From an uncultured Opitutia bacterium (GTDB taxonomy: Bacteria; Verrucomicrobiota; Verrucomicrobiia; Opitutales; UBA953), in assembly GCA_903850885.1 (NCBI GenBank), contig CAINMU010000113.1:1-42257 (forward strand): a DNA stretch of 42,257 bases, written 5' to 3'. The position numbers and the translations under genes are program-made. How positions within the stretch are numbered: the first letter of the stretch is position 1; every line of letters starts with the position of its first letter. The notes beneath the pieces are model-generated. The model ran no database searches. It was not told the origin of the DNA and saw only the letters and a list, made by a program, of their open reading frames with translations. This document shows, piece by piece, positions 15,982-24,307 of this stretch.

Positions 15982-17538
15982 ATGGCTCGCTCCATCGAAA
16001 TCTACGATACCACCCTCCGCGACGGCTCGCAAGGGCAGGGGATCCATTTCTCGGTCGATGACAAGCTGCGCATCGCCGCCGAGCTCGAGCGCTTTGGCAT
16101 GAATTATATCGAGGGCGGCTGGCCCGGGTCCAATCCGCGGGACGTCGAATTCTTCGCTCGTGCCAAGAAGATCAAGTTCAAGCATGCCAAGCTGGCAGCT
16201 TTCGGCTCTACGCGGCGGAAGGGCGTGCGTGCCTCCGAGGACGCTCAGGTGCGCAGCTTGCTCGAGGTCGATACCCCAGTCGTAACGATTTATGGTAAAA
16301 CTTCAGCGCTGCATGTCCGTGAAGTGTTGCGCTGTTCGCCGGAGGAAAACCTGGCGATGATCCGTGATACGGTGGCCTTTCTGAAATCCCATCGCCGCGA
16401 AGTCGTCTATGACTGCGAACATGCGATCGATGGCTGGAAGGAAGACCCGGCCTATGCGATCGCGACCATGCTTGCGGCCGTCGAAGGCGGGGCAGACCGC
16501 ATCGTGCTTTGTGATACCAATGGGGGCTCCTTGCCTGCCACCGTGGCCGCGGCCACGCGGGCGGTGTTGGCGGCTATGAAGGTTCCGGTCGGCATCCATA
16601 CGCATGATGACGCTGGGCTCGGCTTGGCCAACGCCCTTGCTTCGCTTGAGGCAGGTGCCTCGCACGTGCAAGGCACCGTCAACGGCATCGGCGAGCGGAC
16701 CGGTAATTGCGACCTCACCGCAGTCATCCCGTGCGCCCAATTGAAGTACGGCTGGAAATGCGTCTCATCGACCTCGCTCAAGGGCCTCGCCGGCCTTTCC
16801 CGTTTCGTCGATGGCGTCGCCAATCTCGCGCCTGATCCGCGGCGTCCGTGGGTCGGCACGGCAGCCTTCGCCCATAAGGGCGGCACGCACGTCGATGCGG
16901 TCCGTAAATTCTCGGCCGCCTATGAACACATCGACCCGACGGTGGTTGGTAATGAACGCATGGTGCTCGTGAGCGATCAGTCCGGACGGAGTAATATCAC
17001 GATGAAGGCGAAATCGTTGGGCATCGACCTCGACCGCGATTCACCGGCGACCAGTACCGCGCTGGATGAACTTAAGAAACTCGAGCATGCCGGCTGGAGC
17101 TTCGAAGACGCGGAAGCCTCACTGGCACTTCTGTTGCGCCGTCACTTAGGCAAGACGAAGACCGTTCCGTTTGAAGTGATGTCTTATCATGTCACTGCTC
17201 GCGGGGCTCGGGGCTCGGCGTACTGTGAAGCCGTGGTGCGGGTCAGCGTCGGCGGCAAGGAGTCGCTCACGGTGGCGGAGGGCGACGGTCCTGTGCATGC
17301 GCTCGACCAAGCTTTGCGTTCGGCTTTGGTAAAATCCTTCCCGAAAATCGCCAAGGTCAGTCTGGTGGATTATAAGGTGCGCATCTTAGGCGGCGCGGAT
17401 GGCACGGCCGCCAAAACCCGCGTGGTCATCCGTTCCTCGGACGGTAAGACGTCATGGGGAACGGTCGGTGTGAGCGAAAACCTCGTCGAAGCATCGCTGC
17501 GCGCCATCGTCGATGGTTATGCTTACGCTTTGGCCTGA
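15982..17538 (+). CDS. cimA: (R)-citramalate synthase
   Basis: 518 residues, the usual length. It condenses pyruvate and acetyl-CoA to (R)-citramalate, feeding 2-oxobutyrate and thus isoleucine without threonine deaminase. The ATG at 15982 matches the family start (IEIYDTTLRDGSQ, metal-ligand Asp9); the upstream open frame to 15721 is non-coding leader. The HMGL-like TIM barrel shows YIEGGWPGSNPRD, LCDTNGG and HTHDDAGLG (His206 and His208, metal ligands), with GERTGNCDL after it. AFAHKGGTHVDAV marks the communication region. The last 130 residues form the LeuA-type allosteric domain, the likely site of feedback by isoleucine. The combination with GWPGSNP and the long C-terminus points to CimA over LeuA or homocitrate synthase. 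It is preceded by a putative Ile attenuator. Confidence 0.92.
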   Translation: MARSIEIYDTTLRDGSQGQGIHFSVDDKLRIAAELERFGMNYIEGGWPGSNPRDVEFFARAKKIKFKHAKLAAFGSTRRKGVRASEDAQVRSLLEVDTPVVTIYGKTSALHVREVLRCSPEENLAMIRDTVAFLKSHRREVVYDCEHAIDGWKEDPAYAIATMLAAVEGGADRIVLCDTNGGSLPATVAAATRAVLAAMKVPVGIHTHDDAGLGLANALASLEAGASHVQGTVNGIGERTGNCDLTAVIPCAQLKYGWKCVSSTSLKGLAGLSRFVDGVANLAPDPRRPWVGTAAFAHKGGTHVDAVRKFSAAYEHIDPTVVGNERMVLVSDQSGRSNITMKAKSLGIDLDRDSPATSTALDELKKLEHAGWSFEDAEASLALLLRRHLGKTKTVPFEVMSYHVTARGARGSAYCEAVVRVSVGGKESLTVAEGDGPVHALDQALRSALVKSFPKIAKVSLVDYKVRILGGADGTAAKTRVVIRSSDGKTSWGTVGVSENLVEASLRAIVDGYAYALA

Positions 17539-17599
17539 GTTGGTGGCTGACACGTTGACTGCCTTCAAGGGCGGGGTAGAAGTTTTCTACTCCCCCTTG

Positions 17600-18598
17600 A
17601 TGCGTCCGCTACTCCTTCTCCTCGCCGCAGCTTCTCTGTCTGCCGCTGATACTTCCAAGCTTAATATCCGCGAGCTGGCGAAGCCTGGTGAGAAAGTCGA
17701 AGCAGTCAGGGTGCCCGCTCTGGCTGCCGAAGCCTATGCGTCGTCGCCTGCGGTGAAGATGCCGACGCCGGTTCATCGCTTGAGCGATGTTCCCTTCCTC
17801 GGTGCTGATCGCTTGGAGAAGCTCGACCTCTATTTCCCTTCTGGTCCGGTACGCAAAGATCGGCCGGCTGTCGTCTTCATCCATGGCGGCGGCTTCACTG
17901 GAGGCGATAAAGCTGAGTATCGTTCGGCGAGCGTCAGTGCGGATCTGTGTCGGGCTGGTTATGTGGTCGTGAGTTGTAATTATATGCTCGGAGCGAAGTC
18001 GGCCCCAGGCATCTGGCCGCAGAACATCTCCGATTGCCGTAATGCCGTACGCTGGGTGCGGGCGCATGCGAAGGAACTAGGTGTCAATCCGGAGAAGATC
18101 GGCGTCGCCGGTGGCTCGGCGGGCGGCTATCTCGCGCTCATGGTCGGCTTATCCGATGACAAGTCGGGCCCTGGGGGAGAACCCACAGCAAAGTTTTCCG
18201 CCAAAGTCTCGGCTGTCATCGACCTGTATGGCGTGGTCAATTTTTCAAAACATGGCAAAGGCGATGTCCCGGGCGTACCCGCTTCCGAGCAGAATTCCTA
18301 CCTGCCAGAATTGCAGTGCGACGCGCAGGACCCGGCTGTACTGATTCTGCATGGTACGGCTGACACGACGGTCGATATCGCCCAATCGGATGATATGGCC
18401 AAAGCCCTGCGAGCCGCAAAAACACCCTATGAATATGTCGTGGTCGAGGGCGCTCCGCACACTTTCGACCTTCACCCAAACGGTAAGAGTTGGAAGCGAA
18501 CGGGCGTGATCGACGGTGCGGAAGTGAGTAGTGCCTCGAATAAGCCCGAGCTGGCCGAGGTCACGCTCACCTTTTTAGCCCGGACGATTGGCAAGTAA
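17600..18598 (+). CDS. Secreted alpha/beta-hydrolase (esterase/lipase, HSL/BD-FAE type)
   Basis: 332 residues from the ATG at 17600, which opens a signal peptide (MRPLLLLLAAASLSAAD); the frame upstream to 17513 overlaps cimA. Catalytic features: oxyanion motif HGGGF at 95-99, nucleophile motif GGSAGG with Ser173, an acid in HGTADTTVD and a His in GAPHTFD. This is the layout of carbohydrate-acetyl esterases and related carboxylesterases common in polysaccharide-degrading Verrucomicrobia. The natural substrate is not known. It is separated by only 4 bases from the convergent NYN/OST-HTH gene. Confidence 0.85.
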   Translation: MRPLLLLLAAASLSAADTSKLNIRELAKPGEKVEAVRVPALAAEAYASSPAVKMPTPVHRLSDVPFLGADRLEKLDLYFPSGPVRKDRPAVVFIHGGGFTGGDKAEYRSASVSADLCRAGYVVVSCNYMLGAKSAPGIWPQNISDCRNAVRWVRAHAKELGVNPEKIGVAGGSAGGYLALMVGLSDDKSGPGGEPTAKFSAKVSAVIDLYGVVNFSKHGKGDVPGVPASEQNSYLPELQCDAQDPAVLILHGTADTTVDIAQSDDMAKALRAAKTPYEYVVVEGAPHTFDLHPNGKSWKRTGVIDGAEVSSASNKPELAEVTLTFLARTIGK

Positions 18599-18602
18599 AC
18601 TT

Positions 18603-19763
18603 TTACTCTTTTAACCGCGCAATGACCGTCGAGCCGCGCAGGTCGACTTCGAAACAGCCCGTATCTTCGAGCATCCGGTAGAACTTGGCGTAACGCGGAG
18701 CGTCGCGTTCAAGTCCGGGGTATTCCTGGACCAGATATTTTTTGATAATTTCGACCTTCAGCCATTCGCCGGGTGGCGCGAGCCCCGTGGCCACGTCGAC
18801 GAGGGCTTCGATGATGTCCCGGCGTGAAAGCAATTCGCGACGGCGGTGGTCAGCTTCCGCTTTACCAGCGGCTTGTTGGGCGGGGGTGAGATTCGGGTTG
18901 TCGCGATAATCTTGGCCGGAGGGCTCTGCTGGTCGCCGCGGTTCGCGTTGGGGCCGCGGTTCGCGCTGGGCCCGAGGTTCACGCGCAGGGCGGGGTTCGC
19001 GGGCTGGCCGTGGTTCACGGGTCGGACGAACGGAAGCTTCGGTAAAAATAATTTCGGGCAAAAGTTTATCGAACTGATCGAGTAAGGCGGTGACTTCGGT
19101 CTTAGCCTTCGGAGTCAGTTCCCGGATGGCTTGAGCCAAAAGCGCCAGGGCCGCTCGCGGATCAGATTTGGTACGCTGTTCTTGGTCCAAGCGGTCACGC
19201 AGTTCGGTGAGGTTGAGATAGTGATGGGCCGTCGAGCGTAAGGCCTTGTGGGTGCGTTCACCCATGACAACGATGCGGACGCCAAGGCGCTTGGCGTCTT
19301 CGACGACCGGCGTGAAATCACTGTCATTGGTGACAAAGACCAAGGTGGTAGGCGGCTCGGCTCCAGCCATGAGCTTCACGGCGTCAATGGTGAGACGCAT
19401 GTCAGCCGCATTCTTTCCAGGCGTATAGCTGCGCTGATCGACGAGCTCGAGAGCCGGCCAATCGAGGGCGGCCGCGCGCCAGCCGCTGAGCCGGCCGTTG
19501 AAATCGCCATAAGCGCGGGCGCAGGCGAGGGGAGTGGCGCCGACGAAACGTAGTAAGGTGGGCAGGTGCTGGTGCGAAACATTATCCGCATCAATCAGGA
19601 TTCCGATCCGCTGATCTTTTTGTCCGCGGGCAGCTTCCGGGGTCGACGTGGAGCCGGCGGTTTCTTGGCGTGGCGCCCGCGGCTTAGGTCGGCGGTTGGT
19701 GCTGGAAGCGGATCGACCGCGTGGGGCGGCAGGTTTCTTGACTGATTTTGGACGCGGCGGCAC
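18603..19763 (-). CDS. NYN-domain (LabA-like) nuclease with C-terminal OST-HTH/LOTUS domain
   Basis: 386 residues, GTG start. Residues 1-50 are basic and disordered. Residues 52-200 form a LabA-like NYN domain (PIN fold): ILIDADN (Asp58, Asp60), GKNAADMRLTID (Asp121) and FVTNDSDFTPVV (Asp147, Asp149), followed by GVRIVVMGE. These are the acidic metal-binding positions of NYN ribonucleases. Residues 246-280 are a Pro/Arg/Glu repeat built of REPRPA-like units. Residues about 312-386 fit the OST-HTH/LOTUS winged-helix RNA-binding domain (DIIEALVDVAT...FYRMLEDTGCFEV). The set suggests an RNA-binding, RNA-cutting protein. No target can be named. Confidence 0.85.
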   Translation of the reverse strand: MPPRPKSVKKPAAPRGRSASSTNRRPKPRAPRQETAGSTSTPEAARGQKDQRIGILIDADNVSHQHLPTLLRFVGATPLACARAYGDFNGRLSGWRAAALDWPALELVDQRSYTPGKNAADMRLTIDAVKLMAGAEPPTTLVFVTNDSDFTPVVEDAKRLGVRIVVMGERTHKALRSTAHHYLNLTELRDRLDQEQRTKSDPRAALALLAQAIRELTPKAKTEVTALLDQFDKLLPEIIFTEASVRPTREPRPAREPRPAREPRAQREPRPQREPRRPAEPSGQDYRDNPNLTPAQQAAGKAEADHRRRELLSRRDIIEALVDVATGLAPPGEWLKVEIIKKYLVQEYPGLERDAPRYAKFYRMLEDTGCFEVDLRGSTVIARLKE

Positions 19764-20083
19764 GGTAGAAAGGTTGCTCCTATCTCTGCTCTTAAAGTCC
19801 CGTTGCTACAATGCGAAATGCCGAACCGATTATTTTAGGGTTTTTATTGGGATTTAATGGCATTACCTGACGGTGTCGGGAGGCGCATCGTCCCTTTGAC
19901 GAATGGCCGCGAGTTAAGCGCGACGCCCGGATGTCGCTGACTCGTGACCGAAGCGACTGCGATCGGAGACAAATTCGGGAAGCCAGGCCGTGCACCTTAA
20001 GATGGAATTAAGCGGCCGGCTTCGGAATAAATAACTAAAATATTAAGGTTGGAACTTCACGGTATTGTTGATGTTAAAAAGGC
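19764..20083. other. 320-base divergent intergenic region with several hairpins
   Basis: No convincing gene. Structures seen: TCGTC/GACGA at 19888-19902; GCGAC (19920-19924) or AGCGAC (19952-19957), each able to pair with GTCGC(T) at 19933-19938; and a strong hairpin at 19980-20022 with outer arms AAGCC-A-GGCCG and CGGCCGGCTT (one bulged A) and an inner CTTAA/TTAAG stem. An AT-rich stretch with TAAAAT at 20036-20041 could be a -10 element for the gene at 20084. The region could hold promoters for both flanking genes, a 5' UTR element or a small RNA. Confidence 0.45.
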
Positions 20084-21238
20084 GTGAAAGCCGTAAAGTT
20101 CATTCTTTGCCTAATGCTTAATTGCGGGCTCTGGGCGTCGGAAACCAAGCCGATGGAGGCTTCATGGATGGCCCATCCGGGCCCATGGGGTGAGTTGGAA
20201 GTGCATACGGTTTACCTAGCGGCCACGGATTCGCTGCTGGCGGCGGTGGCGAAGCCGAATTCCGTGACACGGTGGACCTTCGAGCAGACGACGGAACAAT
20301 CGGTCCGAGACTTGTTGGCGAGGCTGGGCGTCAATGCGGGGACCGTGACGCGTTTGTTCTCTTCGGGCCGGTCGCAGGCGAACGGTAACACGGTCGTCCT
20401 GCATCCGGAGGTTGAGGATTTGAAGTCACTTTCACCCGAGGTGCGAAGTGCCCTTTATATCGAATTAGCCAAATCAGCGGCCAACGAATATCAGCGAGAC
20501 CCGGTCTACATCTTAGGAGGTAATATCGATGAGTGGCTGATGGATGCCGAATTGAACGAGGAACAGCGGACGCTCTTCCGGCAACTGGTATGGCGTCGCG
20601 GAGAAGCGAAAGTCTTTAGCGATATCGCGGCCTTGCTCACATTGGCGAAAAATTCCGATGAGGTCTTAAATATTTTCCGCACGGTGACTCGGGTCCGTAG
20701 TTTGATCGTGGAATTGAAGCTACCGCTGAAGACGGATCGTAAGCAATTTCTGGAATATTGGACCGCCGGTCAGGTGGATGCTCCACGATTGACGTTCATC
20801 AATGCCATCACTTCACGGCGTGCTCCGCAGACGGTCGACATCACGCATTTCCTTCCCTCCCTGATGCGTCAACGGGCTTACACCTTTCCAGAGATGGAAT
20901 TAGGGCTCAAAGGCCGTTTCCCGGATTGCCATTGGACCTCGCTGAATTTTTTCAATATCACCCCCAAAGATTATTTCTTGGATACCCGGTTGGCCGCCGC
21001 CCACTTGTTGGAGAATTATACGGCGATGGACGCGCCCTATCACTTCGGCGACGTGCTGTGCTTCATCGATAACGGCGAAGGCCTGCACACCTGTGTCTAT
21101 ATCGCGGACGATATCGTCCTGACGAAGAACGGTGATAGCATTCTGGCTCCCTGGGCGCTCATGACGATCGCCGACGTCCAGTCGATTTACCGTCGGACTT
21201 CCAGTACCCGCATCCAGGGGTATCGTTTGAAGCGGTAA
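20084..21238 (+). CDS. Secreted protein with possible NlpC/P60-like C-terminal fold
   Basis: 384 residues, GTG start chosen because it yields a signal peptide (MKAVKFILCLMLNCGLWAS). Residues 40-260 are helical and not recognised. The C-terminal part has PDCHWTSLNFFN with Cys282 and later FGDVLCFIDNGEGLHTCVYIADDIVLTKNG with His335. This order (D-C-x-x-S/T... then G-D-V-x-x-F... H-x-x-x-Y) resembles the Cys and His of papain-like NlpC/P60 peptidases or amidases. The match is by eye and weak, so a catalytic role is uncertain. If right, the protein could act on cell-wall peptides in the periplasm. It converges on tRNA-Arg 5 bases after its stop. Confidence 0.6.
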   Translation: MKAVKFILCLMLNCGLWASETKPMEASWMAHPGPWGELEVHTVYLAATDSLLAAVAKPNSVTRWTFEQTTEQSVRDLLARLGVNAGTVTRLFSSGRSQANGNTVVLHPEVEDLKSLSPEVRSALYIELAKSAANEYQRDPVYILGGNIDEWLMDAELNEEQRTLFRQLVWRRGEAKVFSDIAALLTLAKNSDEVLNIFRTVTRVRSLIVELKLPLKTDRKQFLEYWTAGQVDAPRLTFINAITSRRAPQTVDITHFLPSLMRQRAYTFPEMELGLKGRFPDCHWTSLNFFNITPKDYFLDTRLAAAHLLENYTAMDAPYHFGDVLCFIDNGEGLHTCVYIADDIVLTKNGDSILAPWALMTIADVQSIYRRTSSTRIQGYRLKR

Positions 21239-21243
21239 AGAGT

Positions 21244-21315
21244 TGTCCCCGGCAGGAATCGAACCTGCATTACCAGTTTAGGAAACCAGTGTTCTATCCG
21301 TTGAACTACGAGGAC
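21244..21315 (-). tRNA. tRNA-Arg (CCT)
   Basis: On the minus strand: acceptor GTCCTCG pairs with CGGGGAC (one G-T), D-arm GTTC...GAAC, anticodon stem CTGGT/ACTGG, loop TTCCTAA (anticodon CCT, reads AGG), and T-arm GCAGG TTCGATT CCTGC. Discriminator A is at 21244. The 3' CCA is not encoded, unlike the Phe and Val tRNAs in this window. Confidence 0.95.
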
Positions 21316-21376
21316 GCAGGGTGGATTTAATGGTGGATTAGTTCCTGCGAGCAAGCCTGCATCGGATGTGAGGGGC

Positions 21377-21403
21377 TTGACAGGGTGGGGTTTCTGGTAA
21401 GTT
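21377..21403 (+). promoter_or_regulatory. Possible promoter of terC
   Basis: Perfect -35 TTGACA at 21377-21382, then TG-G-TAAGTT with the -10 candidate at 21398-21403 (extended -10 form, 3 of 6 matches), spacer 15. If used, transcription starts near 21410, which supports the ATG at 21445 as start. Confidence 0.35.
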
Positions 21404-21444
21404 CTGATGGGGTGAATGTATTCCATTTGTTCGCCGAGGCGCCC

Positions 21445-22455
21445 ATGACCATTCCGGGCTGGGCGTGGTTGGTTTTCTTGACGTTTGTGGCGGCAATCCT
21501 CGCGATCGATTTGGGCGTATTCAACAAGAAGGACCAGACGCCAACTTTCAAGGAGGCCGTGGCTTGGTGCGTGGTCTGGCTTAGCTTGGCAGTAGGTTTC
21601 GGCTTCCTGCTTTCTCACTGGAGGGGTTCCGAGGTCGCGGAACTTTTTGCGGCGGGCTACGTCTTGGAGTTAGCCCTCTCGGTCGATAACCTCTTCATCT
21701 TCATCTTAGTCTTCGCCCATTTCAATATCCCCGAATCGCTTCAGCGTCGGGTGCTTTTCTGGGGTATTATCGGCGCGATTATGATGCGCGCCGTCTTCAT
21801 CATCGTCGGAGTCGCCGCGGTGGACCGCTTTGCGATTTTGCTGCCGCTGTTCGGGGCGTTTTTATTATTTACCGGAATAAAACTGGCCTTCACCAAAGAT
21901 GAGGAGGAAGGCAAGGGGGTCGACGAGAATTTCATCGTCCGGCTGGCTCGCAAGGTACTCCCTTTGACCCCTCGGCTGCATGGTAACGCTTTCTGGGTTT
22001 TAGAAAACGGGAAGCGCTTGTTCACGCCACTATTTGTCGTCCTTCTGGTCATTGAAGGCACGGACTTGCTTTTCGCCGTAGATTCTATTCCGGCCGTGCT
22101 GGGGATTTTGCCGCCTGAAATGGCCATCGAAGAAAAACGCTTCATTGCTTTCACTTCGAATATTTTCGCCATCATGGGCCTGCGTTCGATGTACTTTGCG
22201 ATTGCCGGCTTCATGCACTTGTTCCGCTTCCTTAAGCCGGCCCTATCATTTGTCCTTGTTTTCATAGGCGTTAAGATGATTTTCCCGTGGTGTGCCGGCC
22301 TCGGTCAGCCAACGGGACACATTGCCGCTTGGGTGCCGGACGGATTGCAGCACGACGGGCGGGTGCACATCCCGACCGAGGTCTCCCTGGCGATCATCGG
22401 CTTGGTGCTGGCCGTGGCGGTCGCGCTTTCCGTCACTTTCCCTAAACGGAAATAA
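21445..22455 (+). CDS. TerC family integral membrane protein
   Basis: 336 residues from the ATG at 21445. A GTG at 21385 would lie inside the promoter candidate, and a GTG at 21412 is also possible. About nine hydrophobic segments. TerC family hallmarks are the paired acidic helix motifs LELALSVDNLFIFILVF and VIEGTDLLFAVDSIPAVLGI, whose Asp and Glu probably bind metal in the membrane. TerC/Alx proteins export manganese or serve metal loading of secreted proteins, and some carry tellurite resistance. The family is clear, the exact ion is not. A GAGG about 7 bases before the ATG may be a ribosome binding site. No yybP-ykoY manganese riboswitch is visible upstream. Confidence 0.9.
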   Translation: MTIPGWAWLVFLTFVAAILAIDLGVFNKKDQTPTFKEAVAWCVVWLSLAVGFGFLLSHWRGSEVAELFAAGYVLELALSVDNLFIFILVFAHFNIPESLQRRVLFWGIIGAIMMRAVFIIVGVAAVDRFAILLPLFGAFLLFTGIKLAFTKDEEEGKGVDENFIVRLARKVLPLTPRLHGNAFWVLENGKRLFTPLFVVLLVIEGTDLLFAVDSIPAVLGILPPEMAIEEKRFIAFTSNIFAIMGLRSMYFAIAGFMHLFRFLKPALSFVLVFIGVKMIFPWCAGLGQPTGHIAAWVPDGLQHDGRVHIPTEVSLAIIGLVLAVAVALSVTFPKRK

Positions 22456-22503
22456 GAGAGTTTTGGTGTTTCCACTGGCGGGGCTCTCCGCCACGCTGGC
22501 AAG

Positions 22504-24306
22504 GTGCTCAAGGGGCGTCATAAGATCTACATTCCTCACCTGAAGGGAAGTCGCGGCTTGTTGGCTTTGGCGATTTTCTTTGGCTTACTTTACGGTGTTT
22601 CGCAAGCTCTTGGCATCCCCTTTCTGATCGGCAAGGTCTTGCCTTTGGCCTTTGGCTCGGCCGCTGAGCGTGCCGCGCCCTTACTTTCCTTTCCCCAATG
22701 GACGGGGTGGGGGCCGCTTTTCCTGCCCAAGGGCTACGAAGTACTCTTTGCGGTCGCCTTCCTACCGATTGTTTTCGTCGTCCGTGGCATTGCGCAATTT
22801 TTCGCCAGCTTTTTGATCAACCTTGCGGGATTGCGGGTCGTCGAGTCGGTCCGCTTGGCGGTCTTCGATAAGTTGCAAAGGATGCATCTCGGATTTTTCG
22901 GGAAGATCCCGACCGGAGACCTGATGCAGCGTCTCACCGGCGACGTGCAATCAGTACGATTGGTCTTGGTGGATGTTTCGACGGATTTGATCATCCAGCC
23001 ATTCACGCTCGTGGGTGCCTTGGCGGTCGTTCTCTGGAAATGCTTCACGATGCCTGGCGGCTTATGGTTCCTGCTCTGCCTGGGCGTCGTCCCGGTTTCG
23101 GTTTTCTTGGTTCGGGCCATCGGTCAGGCTTTGCAATCTCGGGCGGGACGCGCCCTTTCCAGTTCGGCTGGGCTGAATAGTATCGTCGTCGAAAACCTGC
23201 AATCTCCCCGGGAGATCAGGGCGTATGGGTTGCAGCAGCGGGAGATGGAGCGCTTTGGCCTATGCAGCCGGGAGGGGTTACGGATGCAGGCCAAGTTGGC
23301 TCGTTACGATAAGTCTCTCTCACCTTTGCTCGAGGCGGTTTCCGCTTGCGGTATCGCTTTGGCGGTCTGGTTTGGGGCGGGTGCCGGGATGCAGTACCAG
23401 GATTTAATCACGATTATCACTGCAATCTATATCGCCTATGACCCGATTAAGAAATTAGGCCGGATGAACAATCTTATCACCATGGCGGAGTCAGGACTTT
23501 CGCGCTTAGAAGAGGTTCTCGACGCTCCTATCGAGGTCGCGGATCTGCCGGAGGCCAAGCCGCTCGCCCGGGTGCGCGGCGCCATCGCCTTTGAAGGACT
23601 TTCTTTTGCTTATGGCGACGAGGTCATCCTTAGTTCGCTCACGCTGCAAATTCCCGCCGGGCAATCGGTGGCACTCGTTGGGCCCAGTGGCGCTGGTAAG
23701 AGCACTTTCGTGAACTTAGTGCCGCGGTTTTTCGATCCCCAGCAGGGTTTAATCAAGGTCGATGGCTTGAATATCAAGGAAGTTCGGCAGGCTGATTTAC
23801 GGGCTAATATCGCCTTGGTCTCCCAGGAGCCCGTTTTGTTTAACGAAAGCATCATGGAGAATATCCGCTTAGGTCGCGCGAGCGCCACCGATGCGGAAGT
23901 CTTGGCCGCGGCGAAATTAGCCGGGGCTTCGGACTTCATCCAATCCTTCCCCGAGGGGTTTGAAACCCGCGTGGGAGAACGCGGCTCGCGTCTATCCGGG
24001 GGCCAACGCCAGCGTATCTCCATCGCCCGGGCTTTCTTGAAAGACGCACCTATCTTGATCTTAGATGAGGCCACTTCGGCCTTGGACACAGAAACGGAGC
24101 GCGGCATCCAGCAGTCGCTCTCCTTCCTGATGAAAGGCCGGACGACATTGATCGTGGCCCACCGTTTTAGTACGATTCGAGATGTGGACCGTGTCTTAGT
24201 GTTTGACGCTGGTTGCATCGTAGCGGATGGCTCGCGCGAGGAAGTCTACCGTTCCTCTGAGCTCTTCCGTCGCTTGTGGGATAACCAATCCAAGGGCCTC
24301 GCTTAA
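22504..24306 (+). CDS. MsbA-like ABC transporter, fused membrane and ATPase domains
   Basis: 600 residues, GTG start. The N-terminal 330 residues hold six membrane helices of an ABC exporter. The ATPase domain shows Walker A GPSGAGKS (393-400), Q-loop Gln441, signature LSGGQ (497-501), Walker B ILILDE (517-522) and switch His553 (VAHRFST). This is the half-transporter layout of the MsbA/lipid exporter group, which flips lipid A-core or other lipids across the inner membrane as a homodimer. The GT9 glycosyltransferase starting one base after its stop supports a role in lipopolysaccharide assembly. Multidrug export is the alternative. Confidence 0.88.
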   Translation: MLKGRHKIYIPHLKGSRGLLALAIFFGLLYGVSQALGIPFLIGKVLPLAFGSAAERAAPLLSFPQWTGWGPLFLPKGYEVLFAVAFLPIVFVVRGIAQFFASFLINLAGLRVVESVRLAVFDKLQRMHLGFFGKIPTGDLMQRLTGDVQSVRLVLVDVSTDLIIQPFTLVGALAVVLWKCFTMPGGLWFLLCLGVVPVSVFLVRAIGQALQSRAGRALSSSAGLNSIVVENLQSPREIRAYGLQQREMERFGLCSREGLRMQAKLARYDKSLSPLLEAVSACGIALAVWFGAGAGMQYQDLITIITAIYIAYDPIKKLGRMNNLITMAESGLSRLEEVLDAPIEVADLPEAKPLARVRGAIAFEGLSFAYGDEVILSSLTLQIPAGQSVALVGPSGAGKSTFVNLVPRFFDPQQGLIKVDGLNIKEVRQADLRANIALVSQEPVLFNESIMENIRLGRASATDAEVLAAAKLAGASDFIQSFPEGFETRVGERGSRLSGGQRQRISIARAFLKDAPILILDEATSALDTETERGIQQSLSFLMKGRTTLIVAHRFSTIRDVDRVLVFDAGCIVADGSREEVYRSSELFRRLWDNQSKGLA

Positions 24307-24307
24307 G

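Noticed and set aside
18913-19030. Repetitive DNA in the NYN gene as a CRISPR-like or mobile repeat
   Set aside because: It is an in-frame Arg/Pro/Glu coding repeat with short irregular units and no spacers.
19792-19995. 67-residue minus-strand frame in the 320-base gap
   Set aside because: Composition is Arg/Ser-rich and typical of a random frame, it overlaps hairpins and has no family match by eye.
21316-21444. yybP-ykoY manganese riboswitch before terC
   Set aside because: The region between tRNA-Arg and terC is short and holds no matching stem set; only promoter-like hexamers are seen.
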